A stretch of 64,000 nt of DNA, taken from contig NC_041401.2 in assembly GCF_900747795.2 (NCBI RefSeq), forward strand, positions 23,275,290 to 23,339,289, read 5' to 3'. The notes below the pieces were generated by a model. It searched no databases and was not told the DNA's origin. It saw nothing but the letters and a program-made list of their open reading frames with translations. How positions within the stretch are numbered: the stretch's first letter is position 1; each line of letters opens with the position of its first letter. Below, piece after piece: positions 12,601 to 24,019 of the stretch. The position numbers were made by a program, and so were the translations under genes. This stretch comes from Erpetoichthys calabaricus. Lineage: Eukaryota > Chordata > Cladistia > Polypteriformes > Polypteridae.

Positions 12601-12690
12601 CACAAAGCAGTTGCTTTAATTTGCACCATGGGCTCATTTTTAGGTCCTCTGCAAATCAAATCATCTTCTAGTGCACCAGTTGTAGAAACA
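9652..12690. other. Long AT-rich intergenic stretch
   Basis: No host exon recognised. The only repeat hint is the unclassified dispersed family near 11.75-12.2 kb. Short poly(A) and poly(T) runs (11705, 12224, 12342) suggest old retroposon tails, too decayed to name. Confidence 0.45.
11750..12210. repeat. Unclassified dispersed repeat, copy 2 (weak)
   Basis: AAGGATAAGTTTGGTATTTT followed by TCAAGTA at about 12125 matches the copy at 6.37 kb. Upstream motifs are only loosely shared. Confidence 0.3.
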
Positions 12691-12699
12691 CACAAAGTA

Positions 12700-13083
12700 C
12701 CAAACTGCTTTGGTCACAAGTGTTGAATATATGGTGTCACTAAAAGACTCCAGACAGTCAGAAAGGTTGGGGAAGGTGCCCGTATATTATGATCCTGGCT
12801 GCAAAAGGTTGAAAATTGATTGAGTAGTTTACAAGACTGAGTCCAAAACAGAACTCCATATGTGGAGGTAAGATGGAGGTTTTAAGGGCTGGTGGAGGAA
12901 ATGATGTCATCTATACCGGAACCGGAAGTAACATCATCAGAGGTGCCGGGACCTGGCAGGATTTTCTGGGAATTGTCTGCAAGGAACTAAAAGAGACAGC
13001 ACACTCTGCCACCCCCTGGTCTGATATAGTATTACACTTACTCAAACCCTTTAACTGTCTCCTAATCGCATGTGTGTGACAAA
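12700..13083 (-). mobile_element. LTR-like fossil, - strand copy of the 2.4-kb family
   Basis: Read on the - strand: GTCACACACATGCGATTAGG, CAGACCAGGGGGTGGC, ACTTCCGGTTCCGG, GTTCTGTTTTGGACTC and ATAATATACGGGCACC, in the same order as at 2401-2935. Probable solo LTR or LTR fragment. Old and broken. Confidence 0.4.
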
Positions 13084-13596
13084 GGGTAAATATTAGCAGT
13101 TCATTAAAGCTAAAACAAAAAGCGTGTTGCCCAATCATTGAGTTTTCTAAAATGAGTTTACCCTTAAGTAGTTTAATTATGTAATGTTTCATACTTAATC
13201 TTCATATTCCTCAATGTTTAGAGCTTTGTGAACAGCTGTACTGTCCCCAATTGAAATATAATGAAATAACGTCGGATAGGGAAAGGATGGAGCTTATCTC
13301 GGGGCTGGGCACCATTCTGTCACAAGGCTTACACACACACCCACAATCAGACGGAGCTTATTTGGAACTGTTTAAATAATGCTGTCTTGTTTAATTTCTT
13401 ACTTATAGTAGTAATTAATCTATGCAGGTATTTTTTATTTGAAAGAAAAGAACAGATATTGACATGTCATGCCATATTTTACCTTATTGATTTTCTGCAG
13501 GTGCATAATGGGCTGGGTTGATTTAACAACAGGCAAGCATGTTAAGTATGGGCACACATCTTTAGGTAAGTGTTGAAATTTTGCTGTTGCAATTAA

Positions 13597-14862
13597 CTCT
13601 TTTAGGGCGGATGTCGACTTTTGTTGACAGGAGGGGTTGAAGGCGAATGTCGACAAAAGTCGACATCCAGGGATAAAGGGCGACAATCAGCTGTTAATGG
13701 CGACAAATCTCACTGTCACGTCACAGGCATTCCCTCTGTGCTTGGAGGAATGCTAGACTCGTTGACTCGGCAAATAAACATTGCGTGTGCGTGAGTTGCG
13801 AAATGTAAACAATGGCAAGATGGCACCGACATGTGAAAAGGCAGCGAAGCAAGTGCAGAAAAGAAAACACTTGGCAGACGTTGTTTTGCGCATTACCGCG
13901 GAGTCGGACTCTTGATTTTTCAGAATCGGACTTTATTGGCAGTGATCAGGAGATCGAGCAAGAGAGTTAGAAGCAGGCATCAGCTGATCAGACACCAGCC
14001 GATGCCGCGCGAGCGGATCTGCTGCCAGTTGAGTGCCTTCGCGCAGCCGATGCATGTACAGCAAGGTTCGCATGGGATAAATACACATACATTGATCCGT
14101 TGAGAGCCGATATGGCTACCGGAGTTTACAAGACGGCATGGCTTGTTTTTGGACACGACAGATCACCAGCTACTGTACTTCAGGCTGCTCTCTCCTGATG
14201 CTGCTTTTCAGCTACTGTCAGACGAGACAAACAGGTAGGCAGAGATTTTTTTTGAATCGCGGGCTGCCTTTGCATCGCATTCTCGTTATTCAAAGTGGAA
14301 ACCCACAACGAAAGACGAGATGAAGCGCGCTGTGGCATTACAAATAGAGATGGGACAGAACTGGTGAGATAACTTCAGGGAGCATTGGTCCAAACGTGTT
14401 TTGTCCCCGGGTGGCTTAGGTACGTGCTGCTGCAAAGTTTTATTCACTTCTGTAATAAACAGAAGCAAATCCCATGGGGTGAGCCAGGCTATAATGCCAT
14501 ACATAAAGTTCATAAAGTTTCAGAAGATGAAAAGAGGTGACAATACGGTTTTCATGCAGGCAGAAAACTTGGTGGCAGTGGCATGGCACGATGGCAAATG
14601 GGTGACTTGTCTCTCTACAGTACACACTAACAATATATGTGAGAAAATGCAGCAACAGACAATTGAAAAATAGGCATCAAAACAACACATAGAGAATTCA
14701 GGCTCATACAACATGCAAGACAGTAACATTTGTCAAAAGTAAATATTGTTGATTTGATATGTTAAACAATTGCTTTGTGTTCTTTTTTAAAAAATATTAG
14801 TTTTTGGAAAAATATTCAGCCCTGGGAGAAAAGAAACAAAAAAAAAATTAGCCCTAAAAGAG
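13597..14862 (+). mobile_element. piggyBac-like DNA transposon relic
   Basis: Flanked by TTAA on both sides (13593-13596, 14863-14866), with perfect 12-bp inverted ends CTCTTTTAGGGC / GCCCTAAAAGAG. Subterminal palindromic GTCGACTTTTGTTGACA motifs follow the left end. It encodes remnants of a piggyBac-type transposase and has lost the catalytic DDD core to deletion. Confidence 0.85.
13812..14670 (+). pseudogene. piggyBac transposase remnant
   Basis: From ATG 13812: MARWHRHVKRQRSKC, then the acidic SESDFIGSDQEIEQE typical of piggyBac N termini, an in-frame stop, and AARADLLPVECLRAAD. Later pieces include KSFIHFCNKQKQIPWG-like residues near 14430 and LVAVAWHDGKWVTCLSTVHT at 14570-14625. Multiple stops and frame changes; about 290 codons remain where a full protein has 500-600, so the middle is deleted. 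Confidence 0.7.
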
Positions 14863-14866
14863 TTAA

Positions 14867-15860
14867 AGATCAGAAATTTATTTAATACCCTTATAGATTC
14901 TTTTCTGTTTTCCTGTCCCAGGTCTTTGCCAGGTAAATCCCACATCTTCACTTTGGCAAGAAATAATGCCACTGAAACAAATGCTTATTTTCGCATGCTG
15001 TAAATTCATATCTTGAGTCCTGGAAAGCTTGAATAAGATGAATACATTTTTTCACAAGAAGTTCAGTGCCATAATGAAGAAATGAGGAGAAAACTCAAAT
15101 TTAGGAGATTCAAGGTTTATTCTTTTGTTTCTTTCTATGTTGACTTTCTGTTTTTATTCTATTACTTAAACCATAAGTCCTATATACTTATGTTTTATAT
15201 TTGATTTCCCAGATGGCTTCATAAAATTAATGTTTTATTTTATCATCCTCCTCACGAAGGCGTTCTTGCTTTGTTATATCTGCAAGTTCGTAAGAGAGGG
15301 AGGTACAATAAATTGGGTGGTTTTGAGGTATTGATGTGGTAAACATCAAATGATCAAAACCATTCAAACATTTCATTTTTTTGTTTTGTAACCCTTGGAT
15401 CAGTCTGAGTCAGCTACTGTCAAAGTTAGACTTAAATACATTCTTACATATATACTGTGAGTCACAATTTGCTGTAATAAACTGTCATTACTGAAAAGCT
15501 GTCAAAATATACAACTAGTGGTTGGGGATTAAGCCCTTGTCGGCTTTTTTTTTTTTTTTCTAAAAATCATTTTATGTTTTAAGACAGTTGCCCGATGATT
15601 AATCTGAACATCAAACTGACCTTTAAGAAATGTTGATAGACACATTGGCATCTTTTTAATTAATTTTTAAATTAGGATTGTTCTATTCCAAATATTTAAT
15701 TTTTTTGTTTTCATATTTACAATTATTAAGAAGATCTGTAGAGGCTGGATAGATAGAAAAATCTTGGGTTGAATATCTAATCATAATCTATCTGAAATGG
15801 GCTGTAATCAACTTCCTTCTGTTCAGAGTGGAGACTCTCTAAGAAGGTAATAAATCTTAG
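14867..15860. other. Unannotated AT-rich stretch
   Basis: No gene, RNA gene or repeat recognised. Confidence 0.5.
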
Positions 15861-15978
15861 ATGTCCAGTCATGTGAGAAGTAAGTACACCAAATGAAAAG
15901 TGTTTTCATTTTTAACATATGTGGACATGTCAACATTTAATCTTCATTTAAACAGATCTGTTAGATAGAAGTGATATA

Positions 15979-17419
15979 CAGTGCATCTGGAAAGTATTCA
16001 CAGCGCATCACTTTTTCCACATTTTATGTTACAGCCTTATTCCAAAATGGATTAAATTCATTTTTTTCCTCAGAATTCTACACACAACACCCCATAATGA
16101 CAACGTGAAAAAAGTTTACTTGAGGTTTTGCAAATTTATTAAAAATAAAAAAAATTGAGAAAGCACATGTACATAAGTATTCACAGCCTTTGCCGTGAAG
16201 CTTGAAATTGAGCTCAGGTGCATCCTGTTTCCCCTGATCATCCTTCAGATGTTTCTGCAGCTTAATTGGAGTCCACCTGTGGTAAATTCAGTTGATTGGA
16301 CATGATTTGGAAAGGCACACACCTGTCTAAGGTCCCACAGTTGACAGTTCATATCAGAGCACAAACCAAGCATGAAGTCAAAGGAATTGTCTGTAGATCT
16401 CCGAGACAGGATTGTCTCGAGGTACAAATCTGGGGAAGGTTACAGAAAAATTTCTGCTCCTTTTGAAGGTCCCAATGAGCACAGTGGCCTTCATCATCCG
16501 TAAGTGGAAGAAGTTCGAAACCACCAGGACTCTTCCTAGAGCTGGTCGGCCATCTAAACTGAGCGATCGGGGGAGAAGGGCCTTAGTCAGGGAGGTGACC
16601 AAGAACCCGATGGTCACTCTGTCAGAGCTCCAGAGGTCCTCTGTGGAGAGAGGAGAACCTTCCAGAAGGACAACCATCTCTGCAGCAATCCACCAATCAG
16701 GCCTGTATGGCAGAGTGGCCAGACGGAAGCCACTCCTTAGTAAAAGGCACATGGCAGCCCGCCTGGAGTTTGCCAAAAGGCACCTGAAGGACTCTCAGAC
16801 CATGAGAAAGAAAATTCTCTGGTCTGATGAGACAAAGATTGAACTCTTTGGTGTGAATGACAGGCGTCACGTTTGGAGAAAACCAGGCACCGCTCATCAC
16901 CAGGCCAATACCATCCCTACAGTGAAGCATGGTGGTGGCAGCATCATGCTGTGAGGCTGTTTTTCAGCAGCAGGGACTGGGAGACTAGTCAGGATAAAGG
17001 GAAAGATGACTGCAGCAATGTACAGAGACATCCTGGATGAAAACCTGCTCCAGAGCGTTCTTGACCTCAGACTGGGGCGACGGTTCATCTTTCAGCAGGA
17101 CAATGACCCTAAGCACACAGCCAAGATATCAAAGGAGTGGTGTCAGGACAACTCTGTGAATGTCATTGAGTGGCCCAGCCAGAGCCCAGACTTGAATCTG
17201 ATTGAACATTTCTGGAGAGATCTTAAAATGGCTGTGTACCGATGCTTCCATCCAACCTGATGGAGCTTGAGAGGTGCTGCAAAGAGGAATGGGCGAAACT
17301 GGCCAAGGATAGGTGTGCCAAGCTTGTGGCATCATATTCAAAAAGACTTGAGGCTGTAATTGCTGCCAAAGGTGCATCAACAAAGTATTGAGCGCTGTGA
17401 ATACTTTCCGGATGCACTG
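15979..17419 (+). mobile_element. Tc1-like transposon, nested, same family as 8013-9650
   Basis: TA flanks at 15977-15978 and 17420-17421; terminus CAGTGCATCTGGAAAGTATT and its mirror CTTTCCGGATGCACTG. The right inverted repeat is much shorter than the left, because the transposase stop is followed almost directly by the terminus. Confidence 0.92.
16372..17390 (+). pseudogene. Tc1 transposase, degenerate
   Basis: Starts MKSKELSVDLRDRIVSRYKS at 16372, shifts frame near 16455, is open from 16412 to 16954 ([37 protein letters not shown]), meets a TGA after GGGSIML, and continues with [28 protein letters not shown], and [11 protein letters not shown]. It shifts again near 17250 before the C terminus VIAAKGASTKY. 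The DD34E residues are present. Its breaks differ from those of the 8-kb copy. Confidence 0.9.
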
Positions 17420-17986
17420 TAACTAAAAACCACAGTGAAACTTTGACTGTGCAGTAATTTATTTAACAAAAAGTAACAGATTTCCTTCTGTGGAAAAAGT
17501 AAGTACAACTTTGCATCTGTTAACTGGTATTGCTCCCTATGTCTTGCTTGCAGAGCCAGTTTCTAAATCCCGACATAGCATCGTGATGGTATTCAGATCT
17601 GGCCTTTGACTTGGCCATTCCACAACTCTTCCATTTTGTTTCTTTTCAGCCATTCCTTGGTGGATTTACTGGTATATTTAGTGTCATTGTCATGTTACAA
17701 GGTCCACTTTCAGATGAGATCTTCTGACAGTCTCAAATTATAAGCAAGCATCCCCTGGTGTAAGGAAGAATTCATAGTGGATTTTGTGATGGTGGGCTAC
17801 CCAAGCTCTAATACAGAGCAGTAGCCCCAAACCGTAACATTTCCACCATCATAATTTATAGTTGCTGTAAGGTTCTTCTGGTCAAATGCTGTTTTGGTTT
17901 TCACCAAACATATCTTCTGTTACTGTGGTCAGATCACTCCATGTCTTTTGTCTAAAGCTCATATTTCTAGAAGCCCCAATCTTTGC

Positions 17987-18229
17987 CTAGGTGTTCAATT
18001 TTATGATGATGTTTTTTGTGGACAGTAGAGGTTTCTTTCTGGCACACCTTCCATGTAGATGTAATTTGTGCAGCCTCTTTGTAATGGTACTCTCATACAC
18101 TTTGACATCAACAGTGGCATTAGCTATCTGTGGGCCATATGATGAAGTTCTACGGTTCTGAGAGAATTCTTTCAGCATCTTGCATTCTGCTGTCAGGCTG
18201 AACTTGCAGAGGTAGCAGTGCCTGGACAA
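17987..18229 (-). pseudogene. Transposase N-terminal remnant of the outer Tc1
   Basis: An 80-codon frame with an ITKRLHKLHLHGRCARKKPLLS motif typical of Tc1 transposase just after the DNA-binding domain. The rest is scattered in other frames between 17450 and 18360. Confidence 0.6.
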
Positions 18230-18759
18230 GCTGGCAGTTGTTTGAAATCCTCACCACTTGTAGATGATCTTCTAGATAGTGAAATGGTTGATTTCCAATT
18301 ATTTTGAGATACTTTTAAATCTCTTCCCAGACTCAAAAGCATGTATAACCTTTCTGTAGGCCTCAGATTTATTTTGATCTAGGCATAATGATAACACACG
18401 CACACTTAAAGAGCAAACCAAACTAAATGTCTAAAGTTTAAATAGAATGGGGTCTGGCAAGGTGCCCCCTTACCCCACCCAAACCCAATGATGTTCGCGC
18501 CATTCGTAATTGATCTAATGCACTTGAGTCTAATTTCATGTGTTTGAGGTACTGATAAATGCAGAGGTGTAGTTACATTATAAACATGTGAAATTTTCCA
18601 TTTGTTTAAATTATACAGTGGACATAAAAGTTTAACTGTGGCATAATGTTTGTAATATATCTTTTTCTATAGATACTGTTCAAATGAAGATCAAATCTTA
18701 ATTTCTAAATATGTTAAAAAAAATTTCATGGGGTTGTGCTTGCCTTTTTACATGACTGT

Positions 18760-19560
18760 ATATTTGTGGTTTCATATAAAATATCTCCAATTATGAAAAA
18801 TATACCCTGATTACACTTTCCCCTTGCATAGCTTGGTCCACACTATGATGCAGTATCTGAAGTGGAAAGTAAATATTGGTTTAAACTCCTCCTCATAGTA
18901 AAAATGTATAGTTTGCTATTTGTGCGGTTTAATTTGTATGCACATGGTTTTACAGCATTTGCTTTCCCACCATGTCCACAGGTTGGGTGTGATGCAGTCT
19001 TGGTAGTCATAGGATAATACTGGGTTTATACAATAAATGTATGTAGAGTGATCCTTAATGTGTGTTTTTTTTTTCTTTTCTTTCAGATGCCCTTTTTACT
19101 TGTGTATTGGACACAACCTTTCAGAAAATTAATTTTTAGTGTTGGAAGTAATTACATGCAGAAGAAGTCACAATTTACATGTTTCTAGGTAATTCACTGT
19201 TCACTGACTCAGTGCACCATATGTATCAGCAGCGCAGTTTAAAAGTATTTGTAAATGGTTTTGAATGTGGCACTGTTGTGGGGGCATCAGTAGCCTAATT
19301 ATAGTTTTTACACACATCGCTGTCATGGGTGTATCGAGAACTGGCCACCACCCAAAAACATCAATATTAATGAATAGGGCTAAAGGGGGTTGACACAACC
19401 TGTGATTTGTAACCAAAGAGATGGATGCTGTCATCTAAAGCCTGAGTGATGCCAAAAAAAGCATTTAAATGTGCATGACTTTTCACACCTTATGGTAGAT
19501 GGGTTATGGTATGTATTTGCCAAGTTGAATTCAATAAAAGACATAGAAATGTGGCTGAAG
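18760..19560. other. Unannotated stretch
   Basis: No gene or repeat recognised. A short ORF (19434-19201, - strand) has no family resemblance. Confidence 0.5.
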
Positions 19561-19565
19561 AGAAA

Positions 19566-20825
19566 TGTAGTGCTCAAAAAATTAAAGGAATGCTTTTGAA
19601 TCAGTATAGCATCAAGTCAGTGAAACTTCTGAGATATTAATCTGGTCAGTTAGGTAGCAGAGGGGGTTGTTAGTTAGTTTCAGCTGCTAGAGGGGCAACA
19701 ATGAGACGACCCCCAAAACAGGAATGGTTCAACAGGTGGAGGCCATTGACATTTTTTCCCTCTAATCTTTTCTGTTTTTTCATTTGTTTTGCATTTGGCT
19801 ACAGTCAGTGTCACTACTGGTAGCATGAGGCTATACCTGGACCCTACAGAGATTGCAAAGGTAGTCCAGCTTCTCCAGGATGGCACATCAATACATGCCA
19901 TTACCAGAAGGTTTGCTGTGTCTCCCAGCACAGTCTCCAGGGCATGGAGTAGATTCCAGGAGACGGGCAGTTACTCTAGAGCTGGACAGGGCCGTAGAAG
20001 GTCCTTAACCCATCAGCAGGAATGGTATCTGCTCCTTTGGGCAAGGAGGAACAGGATGAGCACTGCCAGAGCCCTACAAAATTCTCCAGTGGGCCACTGG
20101 TGTTAATGTCTCTGACCAAACAATCAGAAACAGACTTCATGAGGGTGGCCTAAGGACCCAACATCCTGTAGTGGGCCCTATGCTCACTTCCTAGCAGCGT
20201 GGAGCTCGCTTGGCATTTGCTATAGAATACCAGAATTGGCAGGTCCACCATTGGTGCTCTGTGCTTTTTACAGATGAGAGCAGGTTCACCCTGAGCACAT
20301 GTGACAGACATGAAAGGGTCTGGAGAAGTGTGGAGAATGTTATGCTCCCTGTAACATCGTTCAGCATAACCAGTTTGGTGGTGGGTCGGTGACGGTCTGG
20401 GGAGGCATATCTACAGGGGGACACTCAGACCTCTACAGGCTAGACAAGGCACCTTGATTGCCATTAGGTATCGGGATGAAATTCTTGGACCCATTGTCAG
20501 ACCCTATGCTGGTGCAGGAGCTCAGTGATGTCCTGCTCCAGATCTGGAAGGAGATCCCCCAGGACACCATCCGTCGTCTCATTAGGTGCATGCCCTGACG
20601 TCAGTCATGCGTACAAGCATGTGAGGGCCATACAAACTACTGTGTATGATTCAGAGATGCTGCAATGAAATTTCAGCAAAATGGACTAGCCTCCCTGCCG
20701 CATCATTTTTTCACTTTGATTTGCGAGGTGCCTTTGAATTCAGCCCTCTTTAGGTTGATCGTTTTCATTTCCATCAAACAATGTAGCACTTTCATTCCTA
20801 ACACATTGCCCAGTCCATGTTGTCC
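19566..20825 (+). mobile_element. Tc1-like transposon of a second family, right end missing
   Basis: The left end AGTGCTCAAAAAATTAAAGG is a known type of fish Tc1 terminus. The body encodes transposase pieces: LDPTEIAKVVQLLQDGTSIH, RRFAVSPSTVSRAWSRFQET and SYSRAGQGRRRSLT (19801-20106), then FTDESRFTLSTCDRHERVWR (20210-20392). Stops and frame changes are many. The mirror of the left end is not found, so the right end is truncated near 20825. Confidence 0.75.
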
Positions 20826-22600
20826 TGTTTAGCCAGTCCTGATTTCTACTGGTTCATAAACAGGAGTAAAGGAATATGTTAAAAACCAGATCCATGCTCG
20901 TGTTCTGTAGTTGGGATAAGTGAAGGCTGGTGGCATTGGTATAAACGTACACAGTTGAATTATGGGCATGGGGAGAGTAACTTTATTCCCAAGCAGCTGC
21001 ATTCCCACATAGCAGCCATCTGTTAATTGCCTTTTTGAACAAGACAATGTAGCAACATAATGCTTTTTCCTAGAACAGTCATGGAGTAGTTCCAGTTACT
21101 GTACATAACAGTGAATTAATTCGGTAATCTCCCTGGTGTGCTGCCAACATGTGCTAATTACTTGAGATTCTGCTTTCCTCTCCATTGTCATCTGGCCATA
21201 GTTCAACAGTTAATTAATGGACAGATATTGCTGATTACCAGTTATGTTAATCAGTTTCAAAATACTTTGTTTTCCTGTTTATTTAAACAAATCTTTGTAG
21301 TGAGTAATTTGTAAAATGTTATTCTTGTATTATACCTGAGAACGTGTTATTGTGCTGTACACCTGCACTCAATAAAGAGTGCTGTAAAAATAAACTTAAT
21401 TGAATTAAACGTGGAAGAATGAGAGGAGGCAGAATTCAAGTGAGCTGGATTAAGACACTTTAGAGGAACAAAGACTTGAAACTGGCTGAGGTCAGCTTCA
21501 GAGTCCCATATGTAAAGAAGTATTGTCAACCAGAATTTGCAAAGATCTGAAACCCTACAATTTAATTTAATACAGCACTCTCCAAATCTCACTAAACACT
21601 GCAGACATTTTTACTTGGACAAAGTAAAAAGTGCACTGTCGTGTTATCGCCAGACCCAAGTTCTACCCAGCAGTCATTGCTAACTCCAGATGAGCAGAAA
21701 ACGGTGATGTGCAAAACAAAATATAGAAAAAAACAGTAAATTGAATCAGGATTCTAATTTTAAAAAACAAGTGCAGAAGTGGGGTCTGCATAACATTAAA
21801 CCCATAAATTCATAACAGCCAGGCACCTGATCTCAATCCAGTTGAGCAGCTGTGGAATGAGACAAAATGTTTTGTTTTAGATGAATATTTCACACAAGCT
21901 AATCTGCAATAACAACCTCGGTGGTCTTATGTGCCACAATTTCCACAGCATATTTTTAAAACGCCATTTGTAGTCCATTTAAATGATGGCTTTGAAGAGA
22001 GCAAAGGTTGTGGCAGCTAACTGGTTAGATTGGGGCTCTTAAATAAAGCATATTCTTCTGTACTACATTTTTTAATTGTATTGAATAATCTTGCACTGTA
22101 TCTGGATACTTTGTATGTCTGTTTTATAAAGCGATATATAAAATAAAGATTGTCAGGTGATAACAAGTTTCTCTTGGTGGTTAGCATGACTTCTTCACAA
22201 TACTAGGAGACTGGAATTGAACCCCGTCCTGTGTCTATGCGTTTCTCACTTTCCACATTTGCAGTTTCTTATCTCATCCCAGAGATGTGAAAAATAGTCT
22301 TCTCAAGAATCAAAATTTCTCAAGTAAAGAGTGAGTTTGGGCGTGTAAGTGAGCATGTCCTGTAAAGGTCTGGGATATAAAATGTTTTATATCAGGAGAA
22401 AAATTGTAGTTGGACACAAAACACTAATTGAAATATGAACATTTTTATTTGTGTTTGTCAAAAAGCGAACTCATCCTTTTTTTTTAAAAAAAAAAAAAAC
22501 AAACTGATGTTTTCAGAGGAACAGCAAAGATGTTAAGCGTTTGAAGAATTGTGATGGAGAATTAAATATTAGAAAAGTCATCCTAGGTTGTGTCTTTTAC
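20826..22600. other. Unannotated intergenic stretch
   Basis: No host exon recognised. A sequence GTTTTATAAAGCGATATATAAAATAAAG near 22120-22147 looks like an old SINE tail. Otherwise nothing can be named. Confidence 0.4.
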
Positions 22601-22610
22601 TCCTGCAGCA

Positions 22611-22948
22611 TCTTATATATAAACGTCTACGTGTCGAAGTGTGTGTGTGTGTCTGTCTGTCCGGCCTGGAAATGCAGGGCAGCCCAGAAGTGTGAGGCTA
22701 CAGCATGAAGCACAAAGCGACTCTGTCGCTGAAATTAAACTACCGCCGCTCATACACAAGCGAGGCGAGAACATCAGCAAAACAAATCCACCAAGGAGAG
22801 AAAAACTCGCTTAGACGCTGATAGACAACGGAGGCAAACACGTCGGCAGAGCGAAACCAACAAGGAGCCGCTAATACACAACCGATGCGATTGATTAATT
22901 GAAGTGCCAGAATCCATGGTTTCTAGGAGCACGGGCTTACACAGCTAG
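22611..22948 (+). mobile_element. Helitron-like element carrying 69-bp repeat units
   Basis: Starts TCTTATATATAAACGTCTAC after an A, ends GGGCTTACACAGCTAG before a T. Inside, 22745-22813 is exactly one 69-base unit, followed by a second (22814-) and a partial third. The unit is the reverse complement of the minisatellite monomer at 59.27-61.0 kb. No Rep/helicase is encoded. Confidence 0.65.
22745..22900 (-). repeat. About 2.5 copies of the 69-bp minisatellite monomer
   Basis: Unit 1 is GCCGCTCATACACAAGCGAG through ACTCGCTTA; unit 2 starts GACGCTGATAGACAACGGAG; unit 3 starts GCCGCTAATACACAACCGAT. Reverse-complemented they align with TTAGTGGCTAAGCGACTTTG and the following monomer of the NOSTRIN intron array. 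Confidence 0.7.
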
Positions 22949-24019
22949 TATTTAATAATAATATATTAACCTGTCACTTGTATGACATCTGAGGGAAAAG
23001 CCAAGTTTGTAAAGAAGTGTGAATTTTATGAGGTTTCTGTTGATTATGTAGTAAACTATTAATTTTTTTCAATGTTTTCCCCATTGGACTGTTTATGGTA
23101 ATATTCTGTATTATGGTCTCTGTGTGAAACTCTTTTTTTGAATGCAGTGTCTGAATTTGCAGCAATTGCAGTGCCATCTCCATGAGGACTGTAGTCAGTC
23201 AGTCAGATGCTGCCAGGATAGGTAAGCTCTTGTCCCAATAAACCTGAACCGGATTAAGCAGGTCTATTAGTGGATGGGTGGATAATTTTAATATGGAAAT
23301 TTATCAAGATGGTCAACAGTGTTGCTGTGGAACTCGCCAGGAAATTAAACTGAATAGTACAATATAGAGCAAGCAATAACTGGACCTCAAAAAGTTTTTG
23401 GCATTGGAGGTTCCTGTATTTTTTCCCGTAGTTCTACTTTATTTCCAGTTCAAGCTAATTGATGTTGTAAGAATCATTAGTACTATGTAATCTTAAAATT
23501 GCCTGGTCATGTTTTTAATTTGAAACCACTTGTATGATGAAATTTCATTCTTGTGTTACCCTGCTGATGGTGATCTTTTTAAATAATAAGTCGAGATCCG
23601 TTTCCAAGATAGATGTCTTTTATTATGACAAGTCCGAGGGAGCACAGCATAAGAACAGGTTGGCTCTTATGCCAGACTAAGATAGATAGATACTTTATTA
23701 ATCCCAAGGGGAAATTCACGTACTCCAGCAGCAGCATACTGATACAAAAAAAAACAATATTAAAGATTAATAAAAATGCAGGTAAAAACAGACAATAACT
23801 TAGAATAATGTTAACGTTTACCCCACTGGGTGGAATTGAAGCATCGCATAGTTTGGGGGAGGAACGATCTCCTCAGTCTGTCAGTGGAGCAGGACAGTGA
23901 CAGCAGTCTGGCGCTCAAGCTGCTCCTCTCTCTGTCTGGAGATGATACTGTTTAGTGGATGCAGTGGATTCTCCATAATTGACAGGAGTCTGCTCAGCGC
24001 CCGTCGCTCTGCCACGGAT

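Larger units (their letters stand above)
15866..18758 (-). mobile_element. Older Tc1-like transposon, interrupted by a younger Tc1
   Basis: The left end CAGTCATGTGAGAAGTAAGT and right end (reverse) CAGTCATGTAAAAAGGCAAG are inverted repeats that continue with AACATAT and TTTAATCTTCATTTAAACAG (left) against its mirror (right). The right flank is TA. Transposase remnants on the - strand (18229-17987) include ESTITKRLHKLHLHGRCARKKPLLS. The copy at 15979-17419 sits in its left arm. Confidence 0.8.
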
